Below are positions 37,711 to 51,399 of a DNA stretch of 64,000 bases, piece after piece. Made by a program: the position numbers and the translations under genes. Source of the stretch: Planococcus citri (Eukaryota; Arthropoda; Insecta; Hemiptera; Pseudococcidae). The notes under the pieces were generated by a model, which had not been told where the DNA came from, ran no database searches, and saw only the letters and a list, made by a program, of their open reading frames with translations. The stretch's first letter is position 1; each line of letters begins with the position of its first letter. The stretch lies in the NCBI RefSeq assembly GCF_950023065.1, contig NC_088677.1, forward strand, positions 58,615,469 through 58,679,468, in the 5' to 3' direction.

Positions 37711-40700
37711 AGAGGGGCATATGCCACTTTGAGGAAATGGAATCAGTAAGCTATTCAGGAATGCCAACTGCTTGGAAAAAATATGTGGTAGAATTATTCC
37801 CCCAATTTTTTTTTTTTTTTTTTTGATCTTTAACCATTCGCATTTTTTATTATTAATATATTTTCAAAAAATTAGCCCTTGAAAAAAAAAGACGAAAAAA
37901 ATTTTAAATCATCAAAAAAATGATGTGGGTATTCGAAGGCAATGATTCTGATTCTGAAACCTATTGAATTCCAAAAAAGTACAATTTCAACCAATTCGCT
38001 TGAACAAATAATACATATTTTTAGTAGAAATTGAGGTTAAAATGAATTTGAACTCTTTGATTCTTTCAAACTCTTTTTTTCCTCAGAGTTTTACATTTAT
38101 AAATTTTTTGACGAATAGGAGTTTTCAAAAAACTCAGTGCCCATCCTTAGCTTCAATCTCCTTCTCTGAGGCCCACTCTTGATACTGTTGAACACCACAA
38201 TGTTCTTAAGCGTGGGATGTATTATGGATAAAGTTTACAAAGTCTGCCGTTTAGTCCAAAATCCTTCAAAAAAATTTCAAATTCAATTTTGAGCATTCAT
38301 CTATTTAAATATCAATATCAGATCCGCTTAAAAATATGTAATATTATGTTTACTTTTCACATCACTCATTAGATTAAAACAAAATTTAATCTTCATAAAT
38401 ATCCAATATTTACACAGATTAGGATCAAATATCATTAATCTAATCCTATTGAGATATCACAGAACATAAAATAAATTTCCATTGCCAATCATACTGTATA
38501 CCTACATATAAGCTTTTTAAACACATGAAGTTGCTTTGGCTAAAATTTTGCAGAAAATTGTGCCTTTTTTGTAAAGAAAATAATGTAATTTGTGTGGCTT
38601 TTGATAATGAAATGTGAAAGAACCATCACATACATACAGGTATGGATTATTAGATAAAAGTAATTTCCCAATTTTCTTGCTGATAAATGTGCCAAAATAA
38701 AGGCGATTGTTAAAAATTGCCACAGAAGTCACATTATTCATTTTATTCGATGAAATTCCAAAACTGGTATTTTCTGCGCTGTTTTCACGTTTCATATAAA
38801 TTCATTAGTATTAAGCAATTTGTATGCTGAAAATGGCATCCCAGGTTGTTGATTTGTGCAAGTATTACTCATTGCTTCATATTCCGCAAACATCATTGTA
38901 TATTTCATTCATCTATGTATGTAGTTGACTCGTCTCACAAAAATGTCGATAGCCTGCGAAAATAGAATAAAAATCATAAACCATTCGCACGTGTATACCA
39001 AATAATAATATTTCATAAGAAGAAATTTCTTTCGTGGTAGTTTTTTTTTGTTCGTTTTCAATGTTGTTCTCGAGTAGTTAATTTTATATAGTTGCAACAT
39101 TTCACCAACAAAAGTTTTTCGTTGTTTTATCTTTTCAAAGATGAGTTTCCAGTCTTTTAATCTCACCGGGTTTTGAAAATGAACTAAGCTATTCCATTAA
39201 GTCGATGAAGTTATTGTTGTCATTTTTCCCCTCGTGAAAAACTGTCTTCGAGTGTTTGACTTTGAGTTAGCAACGTGAGAATTGAGAGCTAAAAAAATAC
39301 ACGTGCTTCGTCGTTTTAGTCGTCGTCGTCGACTCGACTCGTCGTTGCAATTTATTCACCTTTTGTTTTTTTTTTGCACTGATGAGATTCGCAATGATTG
39401 ACGATAATTTTTAACGTACAGATAGCCTTGGAGTTATATAAGATGATGCTGTTTAACAGATTTGCCTCTGAGTATGAATTAGGTAGGTAGGTACGTATTC
39501 GTGTGATGGTAATTGTCGAGTTTTATGTTCACTGTGCAGTATTAATTTGATGTTTCAATTCATAAATGTAAGTTATTATGGTGAAATAAACGTCGGAATT
39601 AATGATTAATTGAATCTGCGGAAGATATTCGAGTATAATGATCTTCAGGTCACTTCCATTATAAATTCGTTTTCGTACCTACATCTACCCTAGGAATTTT
39701 TGCTCATTCCTTGTTCCGGGAAAGGGAAACCTGTTGTAAAGAACCCATCCCTATAGATCTGATTTCTGTAATCTACTGAGTCGTTGATGTGAAATCTGAT
39801 GTTCTTATTCCTTTGTCCCTTCCCCCACTCCCATAGATGCGCGTTTGTTGTTGCGTTTTGATGTTCCAGTATTCCACGTTACCCTTCCCCTCTCTATCAG
39901 TTAATTCTCTAGATCCCAAGTGACCCCCTACCACTATAGATGCTTCTGTATCATTCCATAATTATGATATTTTGTTGTAGTGCCCTGCTGCCCTATAGGT
40001 TCTTCCTTTGTCATCCTATATTCCACTCCCACATCTTTTGTTGATTTCTTTTCTTTTATCAGCTACTTCGTTGCTGCAAAGTTTTCAAAGTACATAACTC
40101 TGCAGAGTATTTCTTCCGCCAATTCCCTTATTTGGAAAATATACCTACCTATCTAATGAATCGTGCGAAAAGATTTTAATAATCGTGACCTGTGTTTTAC
40201 GATAGTTTCAACAAACAACGCAAATCTATTTTAATGAAATGACAAATTTTTCATTCCCATTCTCATTCGAGCAAAAACTACTTTAGCCGAATAAAAAATA
40301 ACTACTCGCATACTCGAAGTAAACTGGGTAAATAGCATCGAATACACCTCTAACCAGTCCTTGATTTTATTCCGCTACCTACAAATCACGGTAGCACGTT
40401 TTTTTATTTTTTACCGCAAACGATGACGATAGTGCATCTTGACCATAGTAAGAGTCTATAATACTACTGAGAATGACTCACCATTTGCTAACGAGTTTAA
40501 TCATAATTAATGACAAAACAGTTTATTTGGAACTGTCGATACGGAGGAGTGCTCCTTGTTCAAATATCACACAAATATTCGTACTTAAACGCCAACTGGG
40601 TAAACAATCGATGTAATTTCATTTCGCGCATCTAATTACCTGATGGCAACATAATTCCACGTGAGATAATGAGAAGCTAATTTTTTTCTCTATCGAGAGA

Positions 40701-43700
40701 AAACTCTACACTGAGTCGAATTTAAAGACTAGCGAGTCTTTTATTCCAGATACTATGTTAAATGAGTCATAGATCAAAGGTTTTATAGGTCAAGTTTTTA
40801 ATATCGGTTCATTCGATGGTTTATATTATTTTTTTCTTCTTTTTCAAATGGTACTGGCACGGTGTAAACTTTGGTAAATTTTTTTTCATTATGACGAATT
40901 AAATGTTACTGCAGAATGTGTTACTGCTGATGCGATGCGACGCGACTCGACGCCGGAGATGCAATCTTGTATATTATGAGGTCATCGACAGAGTAGGGTA
41001 ATCGTCAAGGATGACTTTTCAGTCTTGTAGTTTGTCTAATTAGCCTAACACGATCGAAAAAAATCTCACGAATATGAGAAAATTTCAGTTTTATTGACAG
41101 AAGGTTGAAAGACATTTTATCAGTTTTGAATTTTTAGATAAGTAATTTTTTCTATCCGAAATGAATAAATATTATCAGTGGAAAAGAGGAAATAATGTAT
41201 GGTGTGATATTCGATTGTATTTTTTTCTTCTTTTTTCGTCCATATGAATTATGATTATAATAAGTTGTGATAAGAAGACCTGTGTACCGTAAACACTGTG
41301 ATAAGGGGTATTATTTGAAGAATAATTAAACGATAAATTGGTACTATTTACAACATTGTACTACGCCGCCAAGTTTGTTTTAAAGGAAACTTTGTAATCA
41401 TCCATATGCACAAGAAATTTATTACGTGAGTTGAAATGTACATACCTAATACCTATGCATTGTACGATATTTTCACGTCATAATCGAATGTGTAGAATAT
41501 CGAACTGTAAATGAATACATGGTGTGTTTGTATCCCAGTCTTGGTTATCTGCTCTGAAATATCAATAGTTTTTGGCCACTTTTTGATTCAAATTTCATGG
41601 CATTTTTTCAATTTTTTTTTTTTTGGATATTCAATTTTATTGGAATTTGATCAAATTTTACATCATTTTCAACGTTTTTTTTTTCAAATACCTACATTTT
41701 TACTGTTTTTTCTTCAAGTTCTATGATGTTTTTTCAATTTCTCATCGTTTTGAATTAATTTTATTCCAATTTAACGAATTCTTTCAACATTTCAAATAGT
41801 TTTATCCATTCAAAGTTCCAATTAAACATTAAAAAAAAAGAAAATCTTCTCATATACGTACAGATCTCTATTTATTTCCTTCTTCATACCTACACAGCAT
41901 CATAATTTCAAACTAACAACGAATATGTATTGCTCGCCGGTATAGGAAAAAAACTAGATTGAAATCATAAATATTGTAAAATAATGCCTTAACGTCACGG
42001 TAGTTAGTCGAGTAGGTAATACTTATTATCTCGTCGTTTACTGTACCTATTATCGGCGCGAAAATAAAAACCTTATTGCGGATTTAGTCACGAAAAATCA
42101 TTTGTAAATGTCCGATAAAGTGCACGCGTCATTCGCCTTAGGTTTTATCATTGTAACGTAAACACAACAGGGTTATTTTGGACAATAAATACGAGTACAT
42201 ATACGTATAATCAGTATTTTTATTTTTAGTTTATATTTAAGATTTACTATACGTATGTACCATTATACGCGAATCGTGCCGCTGCGGGTTTAATTGCGTC
42301 ATATTATTGGAGTCGTAGAAAACGTAATTGGTGCGATTTGACGCCGAATAATAACACCAAGATGCATTATTGACGAAAGAACACAATTTGATGTGTATTT
42401 TTACCATCGTAACCAATAATCATGTTTACTGCGGGGACGTACGTTGACAGGGACATATGGGACCCGCATTTGATGCAGATTTTTTTTTTTTACTGTGTGG
42501 TGAAACACGAGGATGACGAAGAGAAGAAATTTTTTTCTGGCACTCCTCTCTTGTACGATGAATGTGTAATCGAAAGGAAATGACAATGTTGATCGCGATG
42601 TTTTGTTTAGACTAAAGTGAACTTGTCGTTTATTATTATCAGTCGATAGATAACGCGTTGATGTGAAAATTTGAAGGATTTATCATTAAGCTCTCGTATT
42701 GACACTTTTTGTCGGAGAAAGGGGGGAAATACATGTGACCTTTGAAAAAATGAGTCTAGTCTTGAGTTTTAATTGAAAGGAAAAACGAGTTCATGTTCAA
42801 GGACGTGAGATATAGATAATGTTAGTATTTGTATTTAGGAAAATAGGTAGGTAAATATTAAAAGAAAGAAGGAAAAATTCAATAAAAATAATGCCATGTT
42901 AACACTTGTGGGAGGATAAGGTCAATGAATCAGCTTGAGTCAATTTACTCACACTTTTAGCTCCAATGTTTGGAAATTTGTCATGCAAGTTAAGGTTCCC
43001 TCTACAAATGACCCATCCCAAAATTTTTGTATTTTTTTTGAGCTTTTTGGACCTCCAAAATTCGAATTTAAAAATTCTTAAAATGATCCCTACGCCTCTA
43101 GTTATGCACTGACGGAAACATATCGCTTAAAAATATTTCTAAACAATTTGCCCACCCTTAAGCCAATTTTCAGACTGTCTTGATTTCTAGAAAACCTCCC
43201 TAGATTATCAAAAAAGTATTTTTTTCACAACGATTTTTGTACTTGAATTTTTAATATTCTTTTTTCAGCATGAAATCTGAAATTTTCCTGAAAAATGTAG
43301 TCCAAAAATCAAATTTTGAAAACTTAATTTTCCCACTCAAAAAGTCGTCCTAAAAATCTGAAATTTTAAAATTCAACAAACCGAACTGCCCCAAGATGCA
43401 CTTGTTTGCAGCCGTCATTAGGCCCATTTTTCAAGATTCGGTTTTTCATGAAAAATTTTAGATTTCAGGCAGAAGAAAGTATGATTAAAATTTAAAGAAA
43501 TGAATCATTCAATCACACTGATTTTCCACAATTTTACTCGAAATTGTCAAAAACAAATTATCCTAAAATCAATTTATGAGCACTTTGCTTGTAGAAAATT
43601 TTTTGCTGTGCAATTTTATTGTCTTTTATTTCATTTGTTAAAAAAACATTCATTTTACATAGACATTCATTTTTTTATCTTGAAAAAATGTATTTTTAGG

Positions 43701-43765
43701 AATACCAAGGGTTCTTCGAAAAATGCTAATAAAGCCTGATAAGTACATACGTAACATTATTGAGG
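37711..43765. other. Intronic DNA, mostly nothing recognised
   Basis: Long non-coding stretch. It contains short GTCGTC/CGACTC repeats near 39310-39350 and many TAGGTAC and TACTCGTA words. No coding exon or RNA gene is seen. Confidence 0.4.
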
Positions 43766-43769
43766 AACA

Positions 43770-43876
43770 TCTAATAAAAAACACCAACCTCACAAACAAA
43801 TCTAACCCCCCCCCCACTTTAGGGGTGTAATAATCTTGTAATTATAAACATTAAACACCCAACAAAAAAAACAAAA
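43770..43876 (+). repeat. Second copy of the A-tailed repeat seen at 11.7 kb
   Basis: It begins CTAATAAAAAACACCAACCT, has an Acc-rich middle with a C-run, then GGGTGTAATAATCTTGTAAT and an A-rich tail. It matches the block at 11697-11808 with a few differences, including an insertion before the tail. Two copies in 64 kb with A-rich 3' ends suggest a dispersed retroposed family. Confidence 0.65.
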
Positions 43877-44153
43877 AAAAATTTGTCTTACATGCTAAAA
43901 TTTTCTGGAATTTTTTTCATAGCAAAAAATTGATTGATGGGTCGTAGACAACATCGGAAAGTAAAAATTAGAAGAAACGAAATTATGGAGCATGAAATTT
44001 TTCAATTGTGGAGTGTGATTAATTTTTTTCCTCTGAAGGTTTTGGTTTTGAAATAGGTATTTATAACAAAAATGAAAAGCTCCACTTCAACATGACACTC
44101 TGTGAACTGAATCTCGTAATTATGATTCAATTCTAAGTTAGAAAAATGTGATA

Positions 44154-44235
44154 CTAATAGATGTTTTTTTTATTTGTTTTCAGGTGAGTACCAAATTTTC
44201 GTCTTGGTATTAAAGAAATGTTCAAGTTTGCATGG
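44154..44235 (+). promoter_or_regulatory. Recursive-splice-like site (ratchet point) 2
   Basis: A TACTAAT-type branch motif (CTAAT at 44154-44158) precedes a T-rich tract and TTGTTTTCAG ending at 44183. It is fused directly to GTGAGTACC from 44184. A second donor GCATGG|GTAAGT follows after 44235, giving a possible 52-nt RS-exon. The layout and the text after the junction (GTGAGTACCAAATTTT) closely mirror the site at 31.8 kb, 12.4 kb upstream, and the strand is the same. Confidence 0.55.
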
Positions 44236-44439
44236 GTAAGTTACATCTATGATTTAACTCGTATTTTACCTCGAAATTTTACGCTTTGATGACCCTCCCT
44301 GACACCTCCATCCCTCCTTCCTCTATATCATTCTGTGTAGTTCTTGAATGAGGTGATGTAGGCGATGGAAAAATTCTTGCTGAAAAAATAATACAATAAT
44401 TTATTTGGAAAAATTTCAATTGATTGTCTAAATTTTGAA

Positions 44440-45075
44440 AGAAATATACCTACTTCGTCGTCGTCGTCGTAGTCGCGCTCCTTTACAGGAGATAGCGTAT
44501 ACTTCCATCTATATCAGCCGGTTTCTAGCGTATCTGATAGTTTCTTTCAGGGTCTTACAGGGAGAGTTGGCCGGTGAGTTTGTTGTTAACATCTCCGATC
44601 GTTTCCTCCCTCTTGTAGTTCTTCCTTGAATTTTCCCCTGTACCGCTAGCATGAAAATACCGTTTTCTCGTATTTTATGAGCTAGATACTTTAGCTTTCT
44701 GTTCTTTATATCTTCTACTACGACTTTCCGCTCCTCTCCTATTCTTGCTAATACTTCCTGGTTGGTGATGAAGTCCTTCCATGAGATCCGTAGTAGCCTT
44801 CGATAGCACCACATCTCAAAAGCAGATACTTTCTTCTCGCATTCTGCACTCATGGTCCATGTTTCACAGGAATACTTCAGAACGGTCCATACGTAGCATC
44901 GCATAATTCTCTTTCTCAGAGCTAGACTCATCGTTCGATTTCCCAGCACATTGGCTAGGTTGTTAAAGGCGCTTTTTGCCATTCCAATCCGTGATTTAAT
45001 TTCTTTATGATCTCTACCAATGATATTTATTAACGTTGAACTTTTCATAAAATATTTCTTCGTAATGAAACTGCC
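44440..45075 (-). pseudogene. 5'-truncated non-LTR retrotransposon, C-terminal end of reverse transcriptase ORF
   Basis: On the minus strand an open frame ending at 44509 encodes the conserved C-terminal segment of insect LINE polymerases: KSRIGMAKSAFNNL, then MRCYVWTVLKYSCETWT, FEMWCYRRLLRISW and VQGKIQGRTTRGRKR. Homology appears to begin near 45075; earlier residues of the open frame are not recognisable. The endonuclease and most of the reverse transcriptase, including the catalytic motif, are missing. Beyond the stop is a short 3' UTR ending in a CGA/CGT trinucleotide run (44455-44475), as seen at the 3' ends of some LINE clades. It is a dead 5'-truncated copy, antisense to the presumed host intron. 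Confidence 0.85.
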
Positions 45076-48015
45076 AATCAAAGTCCATGAAAAAACAAAC
45101 ATGCTCGAGGAGAGAGAGGTAGGTACTTTTTTGTGGAAATTCTAAGCATGAAAAATATACATTAAAAAAAAAGAAAAAAAAACACGAGCTTTCATTCTCA
45201 AAAACTTGCAGATATCCTGAATTTTATTTCTTACCTATATTTTTCATAACTTTTTAGTAGCCTTTGTTTTGAAAAAATTGTTTAAACCTTACGCCATTTC
45301 ATCCAAAAACCATTTTGTTGGAATGGTAATAGGCAACAGCCTCATCTCATTTTTCTTTATTTTCTAAACATTTTTCAAAATTTTTCCCGTTACTTTTACA
45401 TATGATTCGATGCCTATTTCCCAGTCTCTGCTAAGGTGGGTGGTTAGTGCACTTTTTTTTTCAAATTTTGGAAAATTGGGTTATCTCAATGGTGGTCAGA
45501 TGGACTGTTGGACGCCACTAGACGTACCAAAAAATTTTCAGATCTCTAGCTTTCATCGGCAGGATCCAAAGCTTGAAAATTTTAAATAAAACTGAATTCA
45601 ATGGTTCCAAAAACACGTGTATGATTTCCCCAAAAAACGATAAATTTTAGACACACACGGTTTTTTTTTCTTCTCAGCTCTTTTTACTTTTTTAAGAACA
45701 CGAGAGGTTTTTATTCATTTTTAACTCAAAATCAATTTTTAATTTTATTGTAAGTATTTTTAAAATTTTAAAACAGCGGATCCAAGCTTTTATAAGGATT
45801 GGAATTTGAAATTGGCATTCTCATTTCAGCTCATTTCATCACCATTGAGATACCTACCAACTTTTTTGACACACTCGTAAGTACAAAAAAAATTTACTTT
45901 AATCATCATTCATCATTTATTTCATTTTTGTTCCTGGAGAAAATTCAAATCATTAGTTCCCAAATTCTTCCGATTCTGATTCATCAAGTCGAATCAATAA
46001 CCAGAATTTCGACATTACATAGGTACCTACCTAATCTTTGTTATCGAAAAATGATTAATTTATTCTTTGAAGTTTCTATGTGGTTCTATAAGCTCGTTGA
46101 ACTGGTAATTTCAAGAATCAGATGAAATGGGATCTATCTAATATACTGGGAAAATTTCAACCTCATTTCACTTAGAAATTTCAAAACCAAATTGTACTTA
46201 TGCTACTTTTTTACATTTATTTTTCCATCAAATACGAGTACCTTCTGGCGGATGATTTTATCTACTTCTAAAGGATCTCGTCAAAATAGGAAACTACCAT
46301 ATCTCTTCACAGTTTGAGGCTTTTAGCCAGACATCCAATTAACCCCCCCCCCTCTTCTATTCTCTCTCTCAAAAGACAAACAACAAAAACAATCCTTTCG
46401 CAGTTACATAGTAATTTGTCAAAGTACACTTTCATTCACAGCGAAACATCTCTCGCAGTCTTAGATGTAGATTTACATATTCAATGCCAACCCATATAAA
46501 CAAAAGTGAAACGTCTCTTGAACATTTCGTCGTTTAAATCGCGAATAAATCAATCAAACAGAACATAACTAGATAGTTGTCCAACGAACATAAAAATGCT
46601 TTCCTAACATTACATAACTCGGGCACATAAGCATCATCTACGAAGGAAAAAAAAATCAAAAGTTACACGCGAAACAAGATTGAGACTTATGCGAAATCAC
46701 CTGTACAAACAGCAGAGTGCATCGTACTCGTACATAAAACAAGTTTTTCATTATACATTGTATAGCTTATACACTCGTACGACGACGATCGAGATCGACT
46801 TTCGCTACTTTTAGGTGGTTGTTGTAGCGCCTGCAAAACACGCGAGTAAATCAACCGTAGATACGATTAGTAGCCAGATTTTTACGTATGCATACGGTTA
46901 GAATTATACCGGATGACCATATCTTACAGGGCTGGGCGTGCGTTCACCGTTATAATATCTACGTATCTCTCTCTTCGAACATAATATTATTGGTATATGC
47001 AGAAAGCAACAGCATACACCGAAACATGAAAAACGTGATATCGTATAGACGAGAAATTAAAAAAGAAAAAAAAACCACATCCACATCATATCGTCTGGTA
47101 ACTCTATGCTTAATTTATTCGTTCGCTTGTCTCAAACAATGCTTCTTCAATGGGGAACTAAAGAACAAACTTTTTTCATTTCCTAACCATATTTAGAAGT
47201 ACATTGGTTCGCGTGTCTCTCTTTCTCTGTATATGTCATTTAAAAGGAGAAAAAAAGGACGAACTTTTACTTTCCAATTTAGTACTGTGCGCTCTTGAGT
47301 ATACTCGTACATCCATGTGTTAGAGTGTATCTTTGATAATGCTATGAACTCAGCACTGGTATGGCGATATATATGTACCATATGAATATTTCGTGTGTGT
47401 AATTACCCGGATTACTTTGGTCGCGGAGGAGAGGTTTTGTTATTCTCAAGATGTCGTTCCCGCGTTAGTTTCAAGTAGGTATAAGGCTAGATGCGCCGAT
47501 CTCTCTCTTTAATCAAACACGACACACGCGATGGTGTTGTAGAATTTTCTTCCAAAATGAGAAACGACTCTTTGATAGTATGGTTTGGTGAAAAAACAAA
47601 AACAACGTAGGAATTTCAACCGTGAACAATCGAACTTTGCGAGGATAGAGACGAAGAGAATTGCGAAACGTCACGTGCGATAAAAAAAAAGGTTATTACA
47701 GGATTTTCTCCAAATTCAATTATCGAAGCGATATGCGATGTCAAAATTTCGCCACGTTTTCGATATTAAAAAAGATGGAATTTTCGGCTTTAGGCGACCT
47801 TTGTATAAATTGCTCGAAGAAATACAACGCTCGTCGATATGTCAATTCATTGGCCGAAATTTCGTTAAATGGAAAGGACAAAGGATAAGGATCTGTATAC
47901 AATATTTTTCATTTTTCGTATTAAATCACTTTGTACAAATTTTTATTATTTTTTCGAAAGTTTAATGATATTATCAACGGTGATTCGATATTTTCAATTT
48001 TTGTGGCAATTTAAC
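45076..48015. other. Intronic DNA, nothing recognised
   Basis: Non-coding. Several open frames near 45.8-47.9 kb lack recognisable domains or splice context. A C-run lies near 46340. Confidence 0.4.
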
Positions 48016-48017
48016 GT

Positions 48018-48775
48018 ACAAAGGAACCTCGTTAACTCGTCACCCCCGATTTAGCTGAAATTTGGCTCACTGAAAGTTCATGTCACAAAGACCTCAAAAT
48101 CAAATTTTCAGCAACCGAAGTTAACAATAACGCATTCTGGAGTGTTTCCAGTGTGCTGGAGAAAACCTCATTCTTTGCTAGGGATTCTAGTTCCTCTTGA
48201 ACTCGATTGCAATCGATTCAGGGGTCGATTTTAGGGTATAATCGAAGTTTTTGATAGTTTTCTCCAGAAGTACCCGGTACTGGAATTTTTTTAAAATGTG
48301 GAATATTCAACTTGTAAAAAAAATACCCCCGTGTGAACTCGTCACTTCGCATTTGGCGATTTAATCGCCCTAATCGATTGAAAATATCGAACTTATGGTA
48401 GGATTAAAATTTCAGCTGCCAAAGTTAATTACATCGTTTTCTGGAGCGATTCCAGTGTACTGGAGAAAAACTTAACTTTTGCTGGAGGCTCCAGGTCGTC
48501 TTGAAAACCATCTCAATCAATTCGAGGTGTCAACTTTAGTATCCAAACTAATTTCAGATTTTCATCTCGTGGCTTATCAATTTTTTTTATGAAAATCTTG
48601 TCAGTAGGTAAAATGGGTTATTTCAGAAACATTTCAAAAATTCGCCAAAATTCGAAAAATCAACTTCGGCAGCTGAAAATTTGGTTCTGAGATGTGGGTG
48701 ATATAAACTTTGAGCGAACAAAATTTTAGCCAAATTGGAGGTGACTAGTTGACGGAGGTTCCCTCGTAAGTTTTT
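48018..48775. mobile_element. ~750-bp element with long diverged terminal inverted repeats
   Basis: The left end GGAACCTCGTTAACTCGTCA with following text (ATTTGGCTCACTGAAAG, AAATTTTCAGC) is the inverted counterpart of the right end, which finishes GACTAGTTGACGGAGGTTCC. The arms are diverged over about 120 bp. Two internal copies, about 310 bp apart, of a TTCTGGAG...TTCCAGTGT block (near 48131 and 48441) parallel the unit length of the 20.8 kb tandem repeat, to which the ends are also related. No coding capacity. Confidence 0.65.
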
Positions 48776-51370
48776 CTGAAGTTTAAACAATTTTCGTGAA
48801 ATTTTGGATCAATTTTTATAACAATTTTTTTGGATTTTTTTTGTTTTCTGAACGATTTTTATCACGTTCTAGCAATTTTTTAAATACGTAATTTACCAAT
48901 TTCAAAGTCATTTTCTCCTATTTTTACGCAGATTTAATGAATTTTTTCCAGTAATTTTCATGGAATTTTTGAGCAATATTTGTTAAATAATTATTAAGCT
49001 GTGTTATGATAATTATTTCTTCGACTACCTACTTTGTTATAGGTAATTTTCAGATTTATTAAACAAATTTTCCTCTCACTGCTATTTTCAAAAATTTCGA
49101 ATCAGTTTGATTTTTTTAAATGTAAGATGTTTTAACAATTTTTGTAATTATTTCACTCGCTAAAAAATTAAATGCGAAAAAAAGTCACTCAAAAATAATA
49201 TGGAATGTGTGAAACACTCAATCCCATCCACGAGGATCTGTTTCAAAGTCGTGTGAAGCGATTAAAATTAGTTTTCTAAAATTAAAAACCCCGATCTAAT
49301 GATCTGTCTATGGAAATAAATTTCAAGATCATCCATAATCTGTAGCCACAAATTATCCGAAATACGCATAATTATTAATTAAAAGTGCAAAATATACGAC
49401 CAAATGGCACATTATAATAATTATAATTTTAGCAAATTCAAATTCCATTTCCATTTGGAACCGTCACGTTGACAGAATAAGTATCGCAGGTCTGGATTAT
49501 TTCACTTGTACCAAAATATTATTGTACTGCCATAAGATGTTTAGTAGTACATGCTATAATCAAGATTATACGATGTTTTTGATCTCTAACCCGCCACCTC
49601 TGCAGTAGGCTAAAGGCCGCCGACGAAATTATTAAAATGGAGATATTAACGGTAATAAGGAAGCGAAGTTTTATCGTGATGTAATTATTAAAGATTAAAT
49701 GAAATCTGGGAGGTTTGCCAACCTATGGATCTTGCAAATGGTACTCGGTACTTTCGGATCAAGGGCCAAGAATTATGGCGATGCGATGCGATGCTGAAGA
49801 TGCTCCACCCGCCGCCGCACTTCCTGTTAGTACCGGATTTTATTTAATGATGATGAAATGTGAATTGTGAATTTTTAGTGCAAGATGGAATTGATTATAA
49901 CGAGGTGATTTCTGGCATAATGGCATAATGTCGAGTATAACTTGTCGAAGAAGTTTTTTTTTGTTCGAAGAGTTGATTTTAATTTTAAGGTTCCTTTTTA
50001 AGGTAAGATGGCGGTTGTCTCTACTTCCCATAGTTCCATCGAAATTGAAAATTTTTCAAACTGCATCAAAAATTGGGTAGGGAAAAGGGTCATAGCTGGA
50101 ATTTCAGAACATACTCTTTTTGAAATCCGGACACCTCGAATAGCTCCTTTGTTAGCATGGCTTTCTACCTCCCTTCCTATCCTTCCATTATACTCGTATA
50201 ACAACTTGACGACAATCCGGATGTTGCCCTCGAAGACAAAAAAAAGCTGTAAATGAAATGGCAAAAAATATCGTCTCAAAATTTAAAAAGAAATTCAACG
50301 AAAAACTATTATTGTTTTGACTCACGATAGAAGTTTTAACTTTTTACAAATTCTTTCAAGCATTTCTTTCATGGTTTAGAATTTTCTTTCTTTTCTCGTT
50401 TCAATTCCAGGTTACCTTGTTGTGTTTTTTTTCACCGTACGCTTTCTGTATCAAGTCTTTGAAACACTCTTGGATCGAAAATTTTCTCCGTTAATTTCGC
50501 GACGATGGCGAATTAAAGTGGGTTTTTCAGCCTTAGGCTGAGTTTTGTTTCGCGGTTGAGGTACTCGTATTTTTTTCACTACCCACAAACCTTTTTCTGA
50601 CATCGATTACGATTTAATTACTTAACTCGAAAACCAAGTGCTGGTTTACGATAAAGGAAAATATATACAGACAGTTTGGGTAAAAGCGAATTAATAGAAC
50701 GGTTAATCCGTACTCGTTGATCATTTTAATCACTCGTAATCATTTGCATATCTCGGTAGTGTTTTCGTTGTTGTTGTGGCGAAATAATCGAGTCATTGCG
50801 TTCACTTTGGTTGCTGTTGTGGCGGAAAAAACCTATTCTGGGTGAAAATAAATTCGAATGCACGATTTCACGTACGGATGCTCGCCTCAGCCTTCTTCTT
50901 CATCGTCGTCGTCATCGTCATTGCCGCTAAATCATAGTTAAAATTACGCGCTATTAAAGAAAACAAAAGGAAAGTGTAATTTTCGTATCTTCGTTCGCCA
51001 TAACTATAGCCTGAGGTATTAATCGTACACGAATTTACTCTCAGTAGAAGAAGCGAACCGATTCTACGGTCTGTTTGGAGCTTTGTTTAGGTACCTACCT
51101 ACGTGGCCTTAATGAAACTTCAGCCATATCTATAGGAAATTTTTCGTCTAATATTCGATTAAGGTGGCATCAGTGATGGATTTTTTCACCCAGCCTATTG
51201 CTAAATTATTTCAAAGAGGTTGTATCGGTCTGTTTTCCTCACCTTCTCATCGTGCTTTGTTTGTTGTTAATTCCTACTCGAATGAGAGGTGAACTGAGAG
51301 GTGAAATCAAAGAAAACACAGCGCAGATAAACTTTAACGTTTAAATTACGTCACTCTCCTCGACTCGAAG
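48776..51370. other. Intronic DNA; weak third recursive-splice-like junction at 50.0 kb
   Basis: Mostly featureless. TTCCTTTTTAAG|GTAAGA at 50002/50003 fuses an acceptor-like and a donor-like sequence, but its pyrimidine tract is short and it has A at -3. Open frames on both strands across 50.0-50.28 kb look fortuitous. A GTCGTC-type microsatellite lies near 50902. Confidence 0.35.
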
Positions 51371-51399
51371 AATGAAAAAAAAAAAACGACTAAGACTCT

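Noticed and set aside
50000..50279. Overlapping open frames on both strands
   Set aside because: Open on both strands at once, no family resemblance, and no splice context apart from the weak fused junction.
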